Part shown: positions 45,713 through 53,997 of the stretch, in pieces | Numbering within the stretch: the stretch's first letter is position 1 | Layout of the letters: each line of letters starts with the position of its first letter | Source of the DNA: JBCCGI01 sp039029355 | GTDB lineage: Bacteria; Planctomycetota; UBA1135; GCA-002686595 | Assembly: GCA_039029355.1 (NCBI GenBank) | Contig: JBCCGI010000036.1 | Coordinates: forward strand, 14,435-78,434 | Direction: 5' to 3' | Length of the DNA stretch: 64,000 nt | Translations under genes and position numbers: made by a program | Notes under the pieces: generated by a model | Seen by the model: the letters and a program-made list of their open reading frames with translations, nothing else | Databases searched by the model: none | What the model was told of the DNA's origin: nothing

Positions 45713-47857
45713 ATGCAGAACTACCTCCTTCCCTCCCTCCTCCTGGTCCCCGCCGCGGCCGCCCAGACCCCGCTGTCGCAGCCCCACGCGCCCCTGCGCT
45801 CGCCCGCCGGGACGTCCCACTCCTGGTCGGACGTCGATGCCGACGGGCGGCTCGACCTGATCCTCGTCCAGCCCGGCGCCGGCCTGCGGATGCTCCGGAA
45901 CGACGGCCACGGCGGCCTCGTGGACATGACCGAGCGCGCGGGCCTGTCCGACGCGGTCCAGCCCACGGGCGTCGTGGGCGAAGACCTCGACGGCGACGGC
46001 CATCTCGACCTGGTCCTGGTCGCTCCGAGCGACACGAGCCAGGTGTACTGGGGCACGTCGCAGGGCGTCTTCCTCCGCGCCGGGGCCGAGGCCGGCCTCG
46101 AGCTCCAAGGCACCCTGGGCGCCGGCGTGAGCGGCGCCCAGGTGGTCGACTACGACGGCGATGGCGACGGCGACCTGTGGCTCTCGACGCGCGACGGCAA
46201 GCACCTGTTCCAGCAGACCGGCCGCGCCTTCACGCCGGTGGACCTCTCCCTCGGCGCGATGCCTGCGGGGATCGCGGGTCAGGTCGACCCGATGTCGACC
46301 GCGGCCTTCTCGTTCGGCTGCGCGCTGACGATCGACGACGCGGCCAACCCGGGCACGTGCCTGTCGGCCTCGTCGGTGCCGACGCTCGGCATGCTCTATC
46401 CGATCTCGAACGAGTGGTTCGTCGACGCGGTGAGCGGCGCCGTCGGGATCGGCAACCTCGACCCGCAGGCCACGCTGGACGTGAACGGCGTCATCCGCTC
46501 GCGCGCGGGCGGTGTTGAGTTCCCGGACGGGTCGATCCAGTCGACGGCCAGCTTGGTGGGCCCGGCCGGGCCGGTGGGTCCTCCGGGGCCGACGGGGCCG
46601 ACGGGGCCAACCGGCGCGACGGGTCCCCAGGGGGCAACCGGTAGCGACGGCGAGCAAGGTCCGACCGGCCCGGCGGGGCCCGCGGGACCGATCGGGCCCG
46701 CCGGAGCCGACGGAAGCGATGCGCTCTGGAGCGTCTCCGATTCCACCATGACCTCCTCCGGCAACGTCGGCATCGGCCCGTTCAATCCCTCGAACGACTT
46801 CGAGGTCAACAGCCCGAACGCAGGCCTGTGGGTGCAGCCCGGAAGCACCGGCACGGACGTCACGTACAAGGCGCACCTGGGAGGGACCAAGGACCTCCGC
46901 TTCGTCTATGAGGACAACGGCGGCGGCCGCAGCACGGTGATGACGATGAAAGGCAACGGAGCGCTCAGCGGCAACGTCGGTATCGGCACCGACGCTCCCG
47001 AAGCCGCGCTCGACGTGAACGGCACCCTCCGCTCTCAGGACCTCCTGGCCGACCGCGGCACCGCGACGGGCGACCTGACGCGCTCCCTGACCCTCGCGGG
47101 GGCTCGCAGCGACGATCTGGAGGCCTCCTCGCAGATCGACTTCGAGAACCTCGACGACGACGGGGCTTCCGGCGAGTACATCGGGGCGAGCATTCGGTCC
47201 CACAACGACACCGGAGCGGATTCCGGTGACCTGCGCTTCCTCACCGGCAGCGGGTTGACGCTCGTCGAGCGGATGGTGATCACCTCGAGCGGCGAGGTCG
47301 GGATCCGGGTGAAGGACCCCACGGCTGCGCTCGACGTGTCCGGCGGCCTGCGCGTCCGGGACGGCGGGATCGAGTTCGCCGATGGGACGGTGCAGTCCAC
47401 GGCGTCCTACTACGCGCAGCCGCAGATCCATGCCGTCGGCCTTGCGGACTGGATCCCGAGCGGGCCGGACGCCCATCTGGATCACACTCTCGGGTTCGGC
47501 GTCTTCAAGACGTCCTCGACGAGCGGCGACAACACGATCTACGCTCCGCTCGACCTGCCGCAGGGCGCGCAGATCACCAAGCTGACTTCCTACGTCCGGG
47601 ACCTAAGCTCGACGAGCAACGTGAACTTCATCCTGAGGCGGATCGATCACGCCAGCTCCACCACGGAGGTGCTCGCCGAATTCCAGGTGACCGGGTCCTC
47701 GGGGTACCTCTCGGCGAGCCTTGATCTGACGATCCCGGCCGAGGTCCAGAACGACCTGAGCTCGCTCATCCTGCAGGTGACCCCCTTGACCTCGAGCGGC
47801 TTCGCGACCGACTGGGGGAGCGTGTGGCTCAAGACCGTCGTGCTCGAGTGGGAGTGA
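45713..47857 (+). CDS. Secreted protein with FG-GAP start, collagen-like GXY tract and fibre-like repeats
   Basis: 714 residues, signal peptide MQNYLLPSLLLVPAAAAQ. Residues 25-190 are FG-GAP-like ('DLDGDGHLDLVLVAP', 'DYDGDGDGDLWLS'). Residues 283-336 (nt 46559-46720) form 18 uninterrupted Gly-X-Y triplets, rich in GPA/GPT, as in bacterial collagen-like proteins. Three copies of a motif 'VGIG...P.AALDVNG.LR' and two of 'GGIEFADGTVQSTA' resemble shaft elements of trimeric phage tail-fibre or chaperone-type fibres. A beta-rich C-terminal domain ends the protein. A trimeric extracellular fibre is the natural reading. It starts 218 bases after the kinase stop. Confidence 0.85.
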   Translation: MQNYLLPSLLLVPAAAAQTPLSQPHAPLRSPAGTSHSWSDVDADGRLDLILVQPGAGLRMLRNDGHGGLVDMTERAGLSDAVQPTGVVGEDLDGDGHLDLVLVAPSDTSQVYWGTSQGVFLRAGAEAGLELQGTLGAGVSGAQVVDYDGDGDGDLWLSTRDGKHLFQQTGRAFTPVDLSLGAMPAGIAGQVDPMSTAAFSFGCALTIDDAANPGTCLSASSVPTLGMLYPISNEWFVDAVSGAVGIGNLDPQATLDVNGVIRSRAGGVEFPDGSIQSTASLVGPAGPVGPPGPTGPTGPTGATGPQGATGSDGEQGPTGPAGPAGPIGPAGADGSDALWSVSDSTMTSSGNVGIGPFNPSNDFEVNSPNAGLWVQPGSTGTDVTYKAHLGGTKDLRFVYEDNGGGRSTVMTMKGNGALSGNVGIGTDAPEAALDVNGTLRSQDLLADRGTATGDLTRSLTLAGARSDDLEASSQIDFENLDDDGASGEYIGASIRSHNDTGADSGDLRFLTGSGLTLVERMVITSSGEVGIRVKDPTAALDVSGGLRVRDGGIEFADGTVQSTASYYAQPQIHAVGLADWIPSGPDAHLDHTLGFGVFKTSSTSGDNTIYAPLDLPQGAQITKLTSYVRDLSSTSNVNFILRRIDHASSTTEVLAEFQVTGSSGYLSASLDLTIPAEVQNDLSSLILQVTPLTSSGFATDWGSVWLKTVVLEWE

Positions 47858-47882
47858 CGCGGAGGGCGACGGACGAGCGCTT

Positions 47883-47921
47883 GCCGGGGGGGCGTAGGTG
47901 CGAGCACCTCGCCCCCCCGGC
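47883..47921. terminator. Strong bidirectional hairpin between convergent genes
   Basis: A 12-bp perfect outer stem (GCCGGGGGGGCG, 47883-47894, against CGCCCCCCCGGC, 47910-47921) continues into a 6-bp inner stem AGGTGC/GCACCT with one bulged T. It is centred in the 89-base gap between stops of the convergent genes 45713-47857 and 47947-49947, the expected place for a shared terminator. Confidence 0.75.
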
Positions 47922-47946
47922 GCGCGTTTCTTGCGATCCCGGTGCG

Positions 47947-49947
47947 CTACAGCCAGGCCGGCTGGAGCCAGGCGCGGCGGTCGATCGTGAAGCCTGCACC
48001 GGTGGTCGGTCCGCTCGTGTTCACGCGCGCATCCGTCCGGTTCGCGGCGGTGCCGTCGATGACTCGGACGCTCGTGCGCTGCGAGCTCTCGTCGTAGCTC
48101 GCGCGATCCACGATGTAGGGATAGGTGAGCCCCGCGAACTCGAGCACCTGTCCCGGTGGAATGTACGCCGTGTGGTCGCCGGGTTCCCGGACGTCGAACG
48201 TCCACGTGTCGGAGCGATCTCCGACCGTCAGCGAGTGGACCACCCTGCACTCGACGCGGACGTACCTCGTTCCCGGACTGACCCGCAGGGCCAGGGTCTG
48301 GCTCGCGCCCGCCGCCGGGGCGTCGACCGGCGTGTTCGTCGCGATCTGACCTCCCCCCGGGCAAAGGGACGCGTTCAGGGGCACCACGTCGCCCGCGTTC
48401 GGTCCGGTCTTGACGGTCCAGTGGACGGGCTCGGTCGCCTCGACGACCAGCGTGTCGCCGAGTGCCGCGACGCGCCGCAGGAGAATCCCGGACGAGGAGT
48501 AGAAACGCCCGGCTTCCACCGCGCCGATGACCTGCGTCGGCGTGGGGTCTTGCCCGAGCCACGCCCGCAGGGTCCCGCGGTCGAAGCCGTAGCGACCGGG
48601 CGGGTTGGCGCGGGTCACGCGGGCCTGGTCGTGCAGGAAGCCGCAGTCGTCGGCGGTGCCCCAGACCCGGCGCGGTTGCCCGTCGGCTCCGTCTTCGCCG
48701 AGCAGCTCGTCCCAAGCCGAGTCGGCGTAGACCATCGCCCGGTTGCGGTCGTGGCCGTAGCGGTTGTAGACCTCTAGGCCGAAGAGCCGCTCGCCCGCGT
48801 TCACCGCCCCCCGCACGCCGGCCACATCCGGGGCGCCAGCGTAGTAGCCCGGGTGGCACCACCAGAAGCCTCGGCGTTGTTCCACGTAGAGTCGGTGAAC
48901 CTGCTCGGTCCCGGCGCGTGGAATCGGGCTCCACTCGTCCGCGACCGGGGGATCGGTGACCTGCTGCTGTTCCTGGGCGTCATCCCAAGGACGGCTCCAG
49001 GAGGGCTTGGTGCCCTGAACCTGGTTCTCGATCACCCCCAACAGAGTCATGCCGTTCGGGGCAGTGCCGAGCGGCTTGGCCCACCGCGCGTTGCTGCCCG
49101 AGGTGCGGGTCCCCGGCAGCACCTCATGCGTCGCGATGCCCGCGAAGCCGTAGCCGTGGTCCCTGAGCATCTGGAGCAGCTCGGGAACCGCGGCGGTCCC
49201 GTCGTTCGAGTGCGACAACGCACCGCCGGCCGAGGGGAACTGGCTGCCGGCGTTCGTGAACTGCTGCCCGTGGTTGTGCAGCGTGCCCTTGACCCATGAG
49301 CCGCCCTGCGCGAGACCGCGATAGGGCGAGTCGAGCTCGGGCGCGCCCACCGCGCGAGCGGCGTTCCAGGGACCGTTCGCGGTTCCTCCGGCGAGGTCGA
49401 TCCAACGGCCCTGCAGAGCCTGTGCGTGGCGCTCAAAGGCGCACGCACCGTACCGGTCGGACCCCGCTTCCCGGCCCCAGATCCCGCCGATGGAGTCCTC
49501 CCAGAAGACGAGCGTCAGGCCGCCCGCGGGGTACACCCCGAAGCTCGTCCCGGCCTCGGGGTTGGAGACGAAGTAGAGATCCCCGTAGTCCGGGTCCTCC
49601 CAGCGACCGTCGAGCTCGGTCGCATCCCCGCCTCCGGCGGGGCGTGTGGGCAGGCTGTCCCCCCGAGCCCCGTACCACTCTCCATGCCTCTCGGACTCCG
49701 CCGCGCGGGTCGCATAGGCCCAGCGTCCCTCGAACCGATCGTCGTGCAGGACGAACACGAAGGCCCCCCAGGAGCTCGCGGGATCGTCGGTGTGCTCCCA
49801 GCGCCCCGCCACGGTGTTCCCGGAGCGCACTCCGACCACCGTCCCCGTGGGCTCGGTCCCTGTGCCGTACGTTCCGCGGACCGTTTGGGATGCCGCCTCC
49901 CAGGTCAGGACCAGGCTCCCGTAGTTCGTCGTCCACGTGCCATCCAT
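47947..49947 (-). CDS. PHP-domain-like protein with N-terminal lipocalin-like beta repeats
   Basis: 666 residues; ATG 49947 with AGGAGGGAG four bases upstream. No signal peptide. Residues 1-210 contain two or three beta modules of the type 'WTTNYGSLVLTWE...VRGTYG' and 'FEGRWAYATR', small barrel-like repeats. From about 215 a PHP-like domain begins: 'VKGTLHNHGQQFTNAG' (His-x-His metal ligands), 'GYGFAGIATHEVL', 'WWCHPGYYAG', and 'GLEVYNRYGHDRN', which are the positions of further PHP metal ligands. The C-terminal 150 residues are beta-rich. PHP domains are metal-dependent phosphoesterases or nuclease-related; the substrate here is unknown. The combination is unusual. Confidence 0.72.
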   Translation of the reverse strand: MDGTWTTNYGSLVLTWEAASQTVRGTYGTGTEPTGTVVGVRSGNTVAGRWEHTDDPASSWGAFVFVLHDDRFEGRWAYATRAAESERHGEWYGARGDSLPTRPAGGGDATELDGRWEDPDYGDLYFVSNPEAGTSFGVYPAGGLTLVFWEDSIGGIWGREAGSDRYGACAFERHAQALQGRWIDLAGGTANGPWNAARAVGAPELDSPYRGLAQGGSWVKGTLHNHGQQFTNAGSQFPSAGGALSHSNDGTAAVPELLQMLRDHGYGFAGIATHEVLPGTRTSGSNARWAKPLGTAPNGMTLLGVIENQVQGTKPSWSRPWDDAQEQQQVTDPPVADEWSPIPRAGTEQVHRLYVEQRRGFWWCHPGYYAGAPDVAGVRGAVNAGERLFGLEVYNRYGHDRNRAMVYADSAWDELLGEDGADGQPRRVWGTADDCGFLHDQARVTRANPPGRYGFDRGTLRAWLGQDPTPTQVIGAVEAGRFYSSSGILLRRVAALGDTLVVEATEPVHWTVKTGPNAGDVVPLNASLCPGGGQIATNTPVDAPAAGASQTLALRVSPGTRYVRVECRVVHSLTVGDRSDTWTFDVREPGDHTAYIPPGQVLEFAGLTYPYIVDRASYDESSQRTSVRVIDGTAANRTDARVNTSGPTTGAGFTIDRRAWLQPAWL

Positions 49948-50203
49948 CGGACTCCCTCCTTCTCGTTGCTTGCTGATTGAGGATCCAAGCGCAGGCCTCA
50001 CTCGGACCCGCTTCCGCTGCAGACCGCGGAAAGCGCGTGCAGGCGTAGAGCCCCGATCCGCAAAAAAGCTTCGGAGCCCCGCGGGCATCTAGCCCGCGGG
50101 GGTCACCTCGAATAGAGGTGCTTGCGGAGCAGAAGTTGGAGCGCGACCTCGCGCTCGCGGGCGTCGAGGCCGCCCTGCTCCCTCAGGCGGCGCGCGGCAG
50201 ACC

Positions 50204-50524
50204 GTGGGGAGGCCGCGAAGGCCTGCTCGACAAAAGGCGCAGAAGCGGCCCGACGAGGGGCGCCGCGTCACCCTGATCGACGACGCGGCGGAAGGCGAGG
50301 CGCAGGCCCTGGTCGAGGTCGACCTTCTCGACCACGACCAGGCGCTGTCGCGACTCGGGAAGATCAAGCCTCGCTACCTCCAGCACATCGAGCTGCGCTT
50401 CTTCGGCGGACTGAGCTTCACCGAGACCGCCGCGGTGCTCGGGATCTCGCGCACGTCGGCCGTGCGCGAGTGGGCTCGGGCCCGCGCTTGGCTGTCGCAG
50501 AGCCTGTCGGGCGAGGGGGCGTGA
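50204..50524 (+). pseudogene. Truncated ECF-like sigma factor (region 4 only)
   Basis: About 106 codons remain. 'RRVTLIDDAAEGEAQALVEV' and 'RYLQHIELRFFGGLSFTETA' followed by 'VLGISRTSAVREWARARAWL' match the C-terminal half of planctomycete ECF-like sigma factors. Upstream in the same frame there is no region 2, only Arg/Gly-rich sequence back to a stop, so the promoter-melting and core-binding half is missing. A possible GTG start at 50204 exists. I read it as a decayed sigma gene; a stand-alone region 4 regulator is a less likely alternative. Confidence 0.65.
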
Positions 50525-50599
50525 CCCCATACGGTCGTGGAGTGTCCCCCAGGCCGTGGTGGCATGCGCGCAACCGTCGGCGGCGTGGGACCGGCTCGT

Positions 50600-51523
50600 T
50601 CACCTGCCGACCCGCAGCACGAAGCCGACTCCGACGCAGATCACGAGCGCGCCGCACATGCCGGCCGTCGTGAGACGTTCGCCGATAAAGAACACGCCCG
50701 CCAGGATGCCCGCCAGCGGCTGCAGGAACACAAACGGCGCGATCGAAGCGGCTGAGATGTGACGGGTGGCGGCGGCCCAGAGGGCCGCGCATCCGAAGGA
50801 CACGCCGATCGCGAGCGCAAGGACGCAAACCACCGCCGTCGGAAGCCCCGGGCCGACGTGCCAGCGGTCCGCTTCGGTCCACGCCGCCGGCCCGAGGAGC
50901 AGGAGCGAGATCGCGGTGGTCAGGAAGATCACCCGGACCGGATCGTGTCGCGCGGACAGCGTCTTCACCAGCGGCGTGAACAGCCCCCACAGGACGCCGT
51001 GGGCCAAGAGGAGCAGGTTGCCGTCGAGATGCTCCCCCGCCAACAGGTCCCCCACCGAAGCTCCCTCGAACAGGATCAGGAGCGCGCCGATGAGCCCGAC
51101 GAAGACGCCGAGGATCTGTCCGCTGCGAACGTCCTCCTTGAGGAAGAGCGAGGCGAAGACCAGGACCATCATCGGCTCGACCAGCACCAGGACCGAGCCG
51201 TTCGAGGCCGTCGAACGCTCGACGCCCGCGATCCCGAGGTACATCGGCAACGCATAGCCCACGGTCCCGAGCGTGAAGAGCAGCGCCAGGTCGCGACGCG
51301 TCCACGGCCGCCGCGGCCCGCCACGGAGGCGCAGCCAGGCCCACATGAAGAGCAGCGCGAGCGCGTTGCGCGCGAAGGTGACGGTCGCCGGGGGCAACCC
51401 TTCGAGCGCGAGCTTCTGCACGGGATAGGCCAGGCCGCCCAGCACGTTGGCGACGACGGCCAGCAGGAAGCCCCTGTGCCTGAGGGTGCGTGTTCGCTCG
51501 GTCGAGGGGGGCGCTTGCTCCAC
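50600..51523 (-). CDS. EamA/DMT-superfamily membrane transporter
   Basis: Ten hydrophobic helices in two EamA halves: 'FLLAVVANVLGGLAYPVQKL' opens the first, with the conserved 'LVEPMMVLVFASLFLKEDV' near the end of it, and the second ends 'FLQPLAGILAGVFFIGERLT' before the last helix. This is the standard drug/metabolite transporter layout, and the length (307 residues) fits if translation starts at GTG 51523; TTG 51532 is another option. The family exports amino acids, nucleosides or other metabolites; the substrate is not predictable. No linked regulator. Confidence 0.85.
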   Translation of the reverse strand: MEQAPPSTERTRTLRHRGFLLAVVANVLGGLAYPVQKLALEGLPPATVTFARNALALLFMWAWLRLRGGPRRPWTRRDLALLFTLGTVGYALPMYLGIAGVERSTASNGSVLVLVEPMMVLVFASLFLKEDVRSGQILGVFVGLIGALLILFEGASVGDLLAGEHLDGNLLLLAHGVLWGLFTPLVKTLSARHDPVRVIFLTTAISLLLLGPAAWTEADRWHVGPGLPTAVVCVLALAIGVSFGCAALWAAATRHISAASIAPFVFLQPLAGILAGVFFIGERLTTAGMCGALVICVGVGFVLRVGR

Positions 51524-51848
51524 CGGCGGCAAGTCTACGGAGCCGCGCCACGGGCCGACACAAGGTCGTTCCGCTCCGCATCCGAGGCGATCCTCGAAGA
51601 GAGCTGGAGCAGCGGCGGCAGGCCGCCCTGCAGCCGGCGCCGACGTCGTTGCCGGCCAGGGTGTTGTCGCCCAGGAGCTCGTGCACCCGCGAGACGGGCG
51701 CTGCGCCCCCCACGGAGCAACGGCAGCTCGCCCGCCCGAGCGCAAACCCTCGGGGCACCGACGCTGGGAGGGAGTGCGAGCGCGCGCTGGGCCGAGATTC
51801 CTGAAGCAGCACGAAGATGCCGGCGCTCCGCAAGTAGCGTGGAGCAAG
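51524..51848. other. Intergenic region between divergent genes
   Basis: A 325-base gap between the EamA transporter (minus) and the small zinc-ribbon membrane protein (plus). I see no convincing gene, RNA or repeat; long open frames through it are high-GC artefacts. Promoters for both genes are expected. Confidence 0.4.
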
Positions 51849-52373
51849 ATGGCGTCCCCCGTCCTTCGCGGTCGCAACCCGTGCCTGCGTTGCCACGAGC
51901 CCCTGCCGGCGTTCCGTGGTGCGTCGATCCGCTGCTCCTCCTGTGGACACATCAACGTCTACCGGGTTCGGCTTCGGACCTGGAGCGAGCGACCTGGGAT
52001 CCTGCTGGCGGAGCGCATCCTCAAGGCCTCGGCGATCGTGATCACTCCGGCCGGGGTCTTCTGGTGCGCGTTCCGGACGCCCGACGGCCCGAGCCACGTC
52101 GCCTACTTCGCGCCGCTCGCGGGTGCCTGGTTGCTCTGGATCAGCGCCTCACGCCTGCGCTCCCGTGGCGGCTTCGGCCGCACCGACGTCGTCCTGCGCA
52201 ACTCGGCCGGGGCGCTCGCGGTGCTCCTGACGGTCGCGGGCGCGATGACCGCAACCTGGGCCTTTGCGTTGTGCGCCGTTCCGTTTGCTCTGCTGGCCGC
52301 GCTCGCCCCGCGTGTCGCGCTCTCCATCGCTCGCGCCCGCCGCGCTCGCGTCGAGCGCGCCCTGGCCGACTGA
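51849..52373 (+). CDS. Small zinc-ribbon membrane protein, function unknown
   Basis: 174 residues from ATG 51849, with GGAG four bases upstream. The N-terminus has two Cys pairs (CLRC at about residues 12-15 and CSSC at about 29-32), a zinc-ribbon as in many small membrane proteins. Three or four hydrophobic helices follow ('ILKASAIVITPAGVFWCAF', 'YFAPLAGAWLLWISAS', 'GALAVLLTVAGAMTATWAFA', 'FALLAALAPRVAL'), then a basic tail. No known family recognised. Confidence 0.75.
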   Translation: MASPVLRGRNPCLRCHEPLPAFRGASIRCSSCGHINVYRVRLRTWSERPGILLAERILKASAIVITPAGVFWCAFRTPDGPSHVAYFAPLAGAWLLWISASRLRSRGGFGRTDVVLRNSAGALAVLLTVAGAMTATWAFALCAVPFALLAALAPRVALSIARARRARVERALAD

Positions 52374-52443
52374 GCCCGCCGGCGAGGCCCCGCCCCTGGC
52401 CGCCGTGCAGGACGGATGTCGCCCGGGACGCTACGATCCGAGC

Positions 52444-53013
52444 ATGCCCGGGAAAACCGTAGCCGGCTTCGACCCTGCTGGGTCACTTGGCTTGGTCCAG
52501 GCCGCGGCCTGTGCCTTGCTCCTCACCGTGGGATGCACCTCGCCGCTGCCGGCGTCGGAGCGGTCCGAAGCTCAGGAGATCCTGCGCCATCACGTCTACA
52601 TCGAGGCCGACTACGACGACGTCTGGCGGCGCCTCACGACCCGCGAGGGCTTCGAGGATTGGTACACGGTCGCGTGTGCGAGCTTCTCCACCGCCCCCGG
52701 TGCCGAGCTGGTGTGGGCCGAGGGCGAGCGCGTCATCTATGAGGGCCGCATGCTGCGCGCCAGGCACGGCGAGGGCATCGCCTGGGAGTTTCGTTTCGTC
52801 GGCTTCGGCTTCGACGAACCGATGACGACCGCGGCCTTCGAGGTGCTCGGGCGTGGGCCGACCGTGCTCGTCAGCGTCCGGCACGACGTGACGGCGGCAC
52901 CTGAGACCGCCGCGATGATCTCCGAGGTGGGCTGGGCGAAGCCGTTGTCGCGCTTGAAGACGCTGCTGGAGACCGGGCGCCCCATGCCGTGGCCGGAAGA
53001 GCCGGAGCGCTAG
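52444..53013 (+). CDS. Exported SRPBCC/AHSA1-like protein, possibly a lipoprotein
   Basis: 189 residues from ATG 52444. A hydrophobic segment ends in 'LLLTVGCTSP', which could be a lipobox (Cys at about residue 33), although Thr at -3 is not the usual Leu/Val. The mature part has the SRPBCC ligand-binding pattern: 'VYIEADYDDVWRRLTTREGF', then 'WYTVACASF', 'IAWEFRFVGF' and a C-terminal helix 'GWAKPLSRLKTLLETG'. These helix-grip proteins bind small hydrophobic ligands. Partner unknown. Confidence 0.7.
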   Translation: MPGKTVAGFDPAGSLGLVQAAACALLLTVGCTSPLPASERSEAQEILRHHVYIEADYDDVWRRLTTREGFEDWYTVACASFSTAPGAELVWAEGERVIYEGRMLRARHGEGIAWEFRFVGFGFDEPMTTAAFEVLGRGPTVLVSVRHDVTAAPETAAMISEVGWAKPLSRLKTLLETGRPMPWPEEPER

Positions 53014-53190
53014 CCGGCGGGGCGCAAGCCGAGTTCCTCACCGTGCCCCTGGCCTCGCGCCCGGCGCTGGCGCATGTATCGCGCAGGCGGCGCGGACTCG
53101 GGAGCCCGCGCTTCGGCTCTTGGACGCAGGTCCTAGCCCCTTCGCGTCGCGCCCTCGCCCTACTCGGTTCGCAGTGGTGCCGGAGCGCTC

Positions 53191-53967
53191 TCAGCCGGCG
53201 GACGCCCTCGAGAGCTTGGAGAGACGATCGCTAACCTTCGAGCTCTCAAACACGGAGTCGTCGGGGCTCCGACCTCGCGTGTACTGCCCGACTTCCCTGA
53301 TCATGTTCCGGAGCTGGTCCTCATTCGCCAAAGTGACCACCTTCCGCCCTCGGATGGGACGAGGCAGGCTCTCTATGTCCAGTCCTTGACAGAGGATCGG
53401 AATAAGACAGTGCTCGTATCCGCTCCAAACCAAGACCCAGCTCGCCCCCATCTCAAACTGCACGAAGTCCGAGTACAGCGAACGCCTGGAGATGAGGGCG
53501 ATCAGCACCGAGGAGTCACGGATGTTGCTCGTGATGAGCTCGGCGACGCTCTTCCCGAATCCTCGGTCGCACTTGGGGTGTGAGCTGCAGAAGATGTCGC
53601 GATACTCCAGCCCCAGGGTCTCGACGAGCAGCTCGACGAGTTCGTGGGCGAGCTCCTGGTCGTCGTAGGAATGGCTCAGGAAGACCTGAATCTTGTCGCC
53701 CTCGATCGGTTTCGCTTGAGCCGTTGCGGGGCTGCGCAGTCTCTCCAGCAGCGTCGGATCGAGGAAGGCCGTCACCGCGGCGACGCCGACCAGGTAGGCA
53801 ACGAAGACACAGAGGAGCGCAATCAGCGCGGCCACGGAGGCACCGCCTAGCGCGCCCAGCTCGAACGCTAGGGTCACCGTGACTGCCAGCGGGAACAGGA
53901 AGAACCCCAGGAAGACTCCCATGATGGTGAGGAACACCCTCACCGAGGCTTTCGTCTTGGCCTGCAT
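53191..53967 (-). CDS. TIR-domain protein with two N-terminal membrane helices
   Basis: 258 residues. Two transmembrane helices at about 10-36 and 44-67 anchor a cytoplasmic TIR domain (about 92-215): 'IQVFLSHSYDDQELAHELVE' is the first strand and BB-loop lead-in, 'LIALISRRSLYSDF' the central strand, and 'VQFEMGASWVL' carries Glu172 in the position of the catalytic Glu of NAD-cleaving TIR domains. A short acidic/polar tail follows. TIR enzymes hydrolyse or cyclise NAD in bacterial immunity; that role here is inferred. It lies 30 bases downstream of the MFS gene on the same strand, so the two form an operon. GC is lower than in the neighbouring genes, hinting at transfer. Confidence 0.88.
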   Translation of the reverse strand: MQAKTKASVRVFLTIMGVFLGFFLFPLAVTVTLAFELGALGGASVAALIALLCVFVAYLVGVAAVTAFLDPTLLERLRSPATAQAKPIEGDKIQVFLSHSYDDQELAHELVELLVETLGLEYRDIFCSSHPKCDRGFGKSVAELITSNIRDSSVLIALISRRSLYSDFVQFEMGASWVLVWSGYEHCLIPILCQGLDIESLPRPIRGRKVVTLANEDQLRNMIREVGQYTRGRSPDDSVFESSKVSDRLSKLSRASAG

Positions 53968-53997
53968 CGAGCGATTCGCTACCTGCCGAAGTCGCGC

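Noticed and set aside
45287..47485. 732-codon open frame on the minus strand
   Set aside because: It is antisense to the collagen-like gene. Its apparent repeats are the complement of the Gly-X-Y codons.
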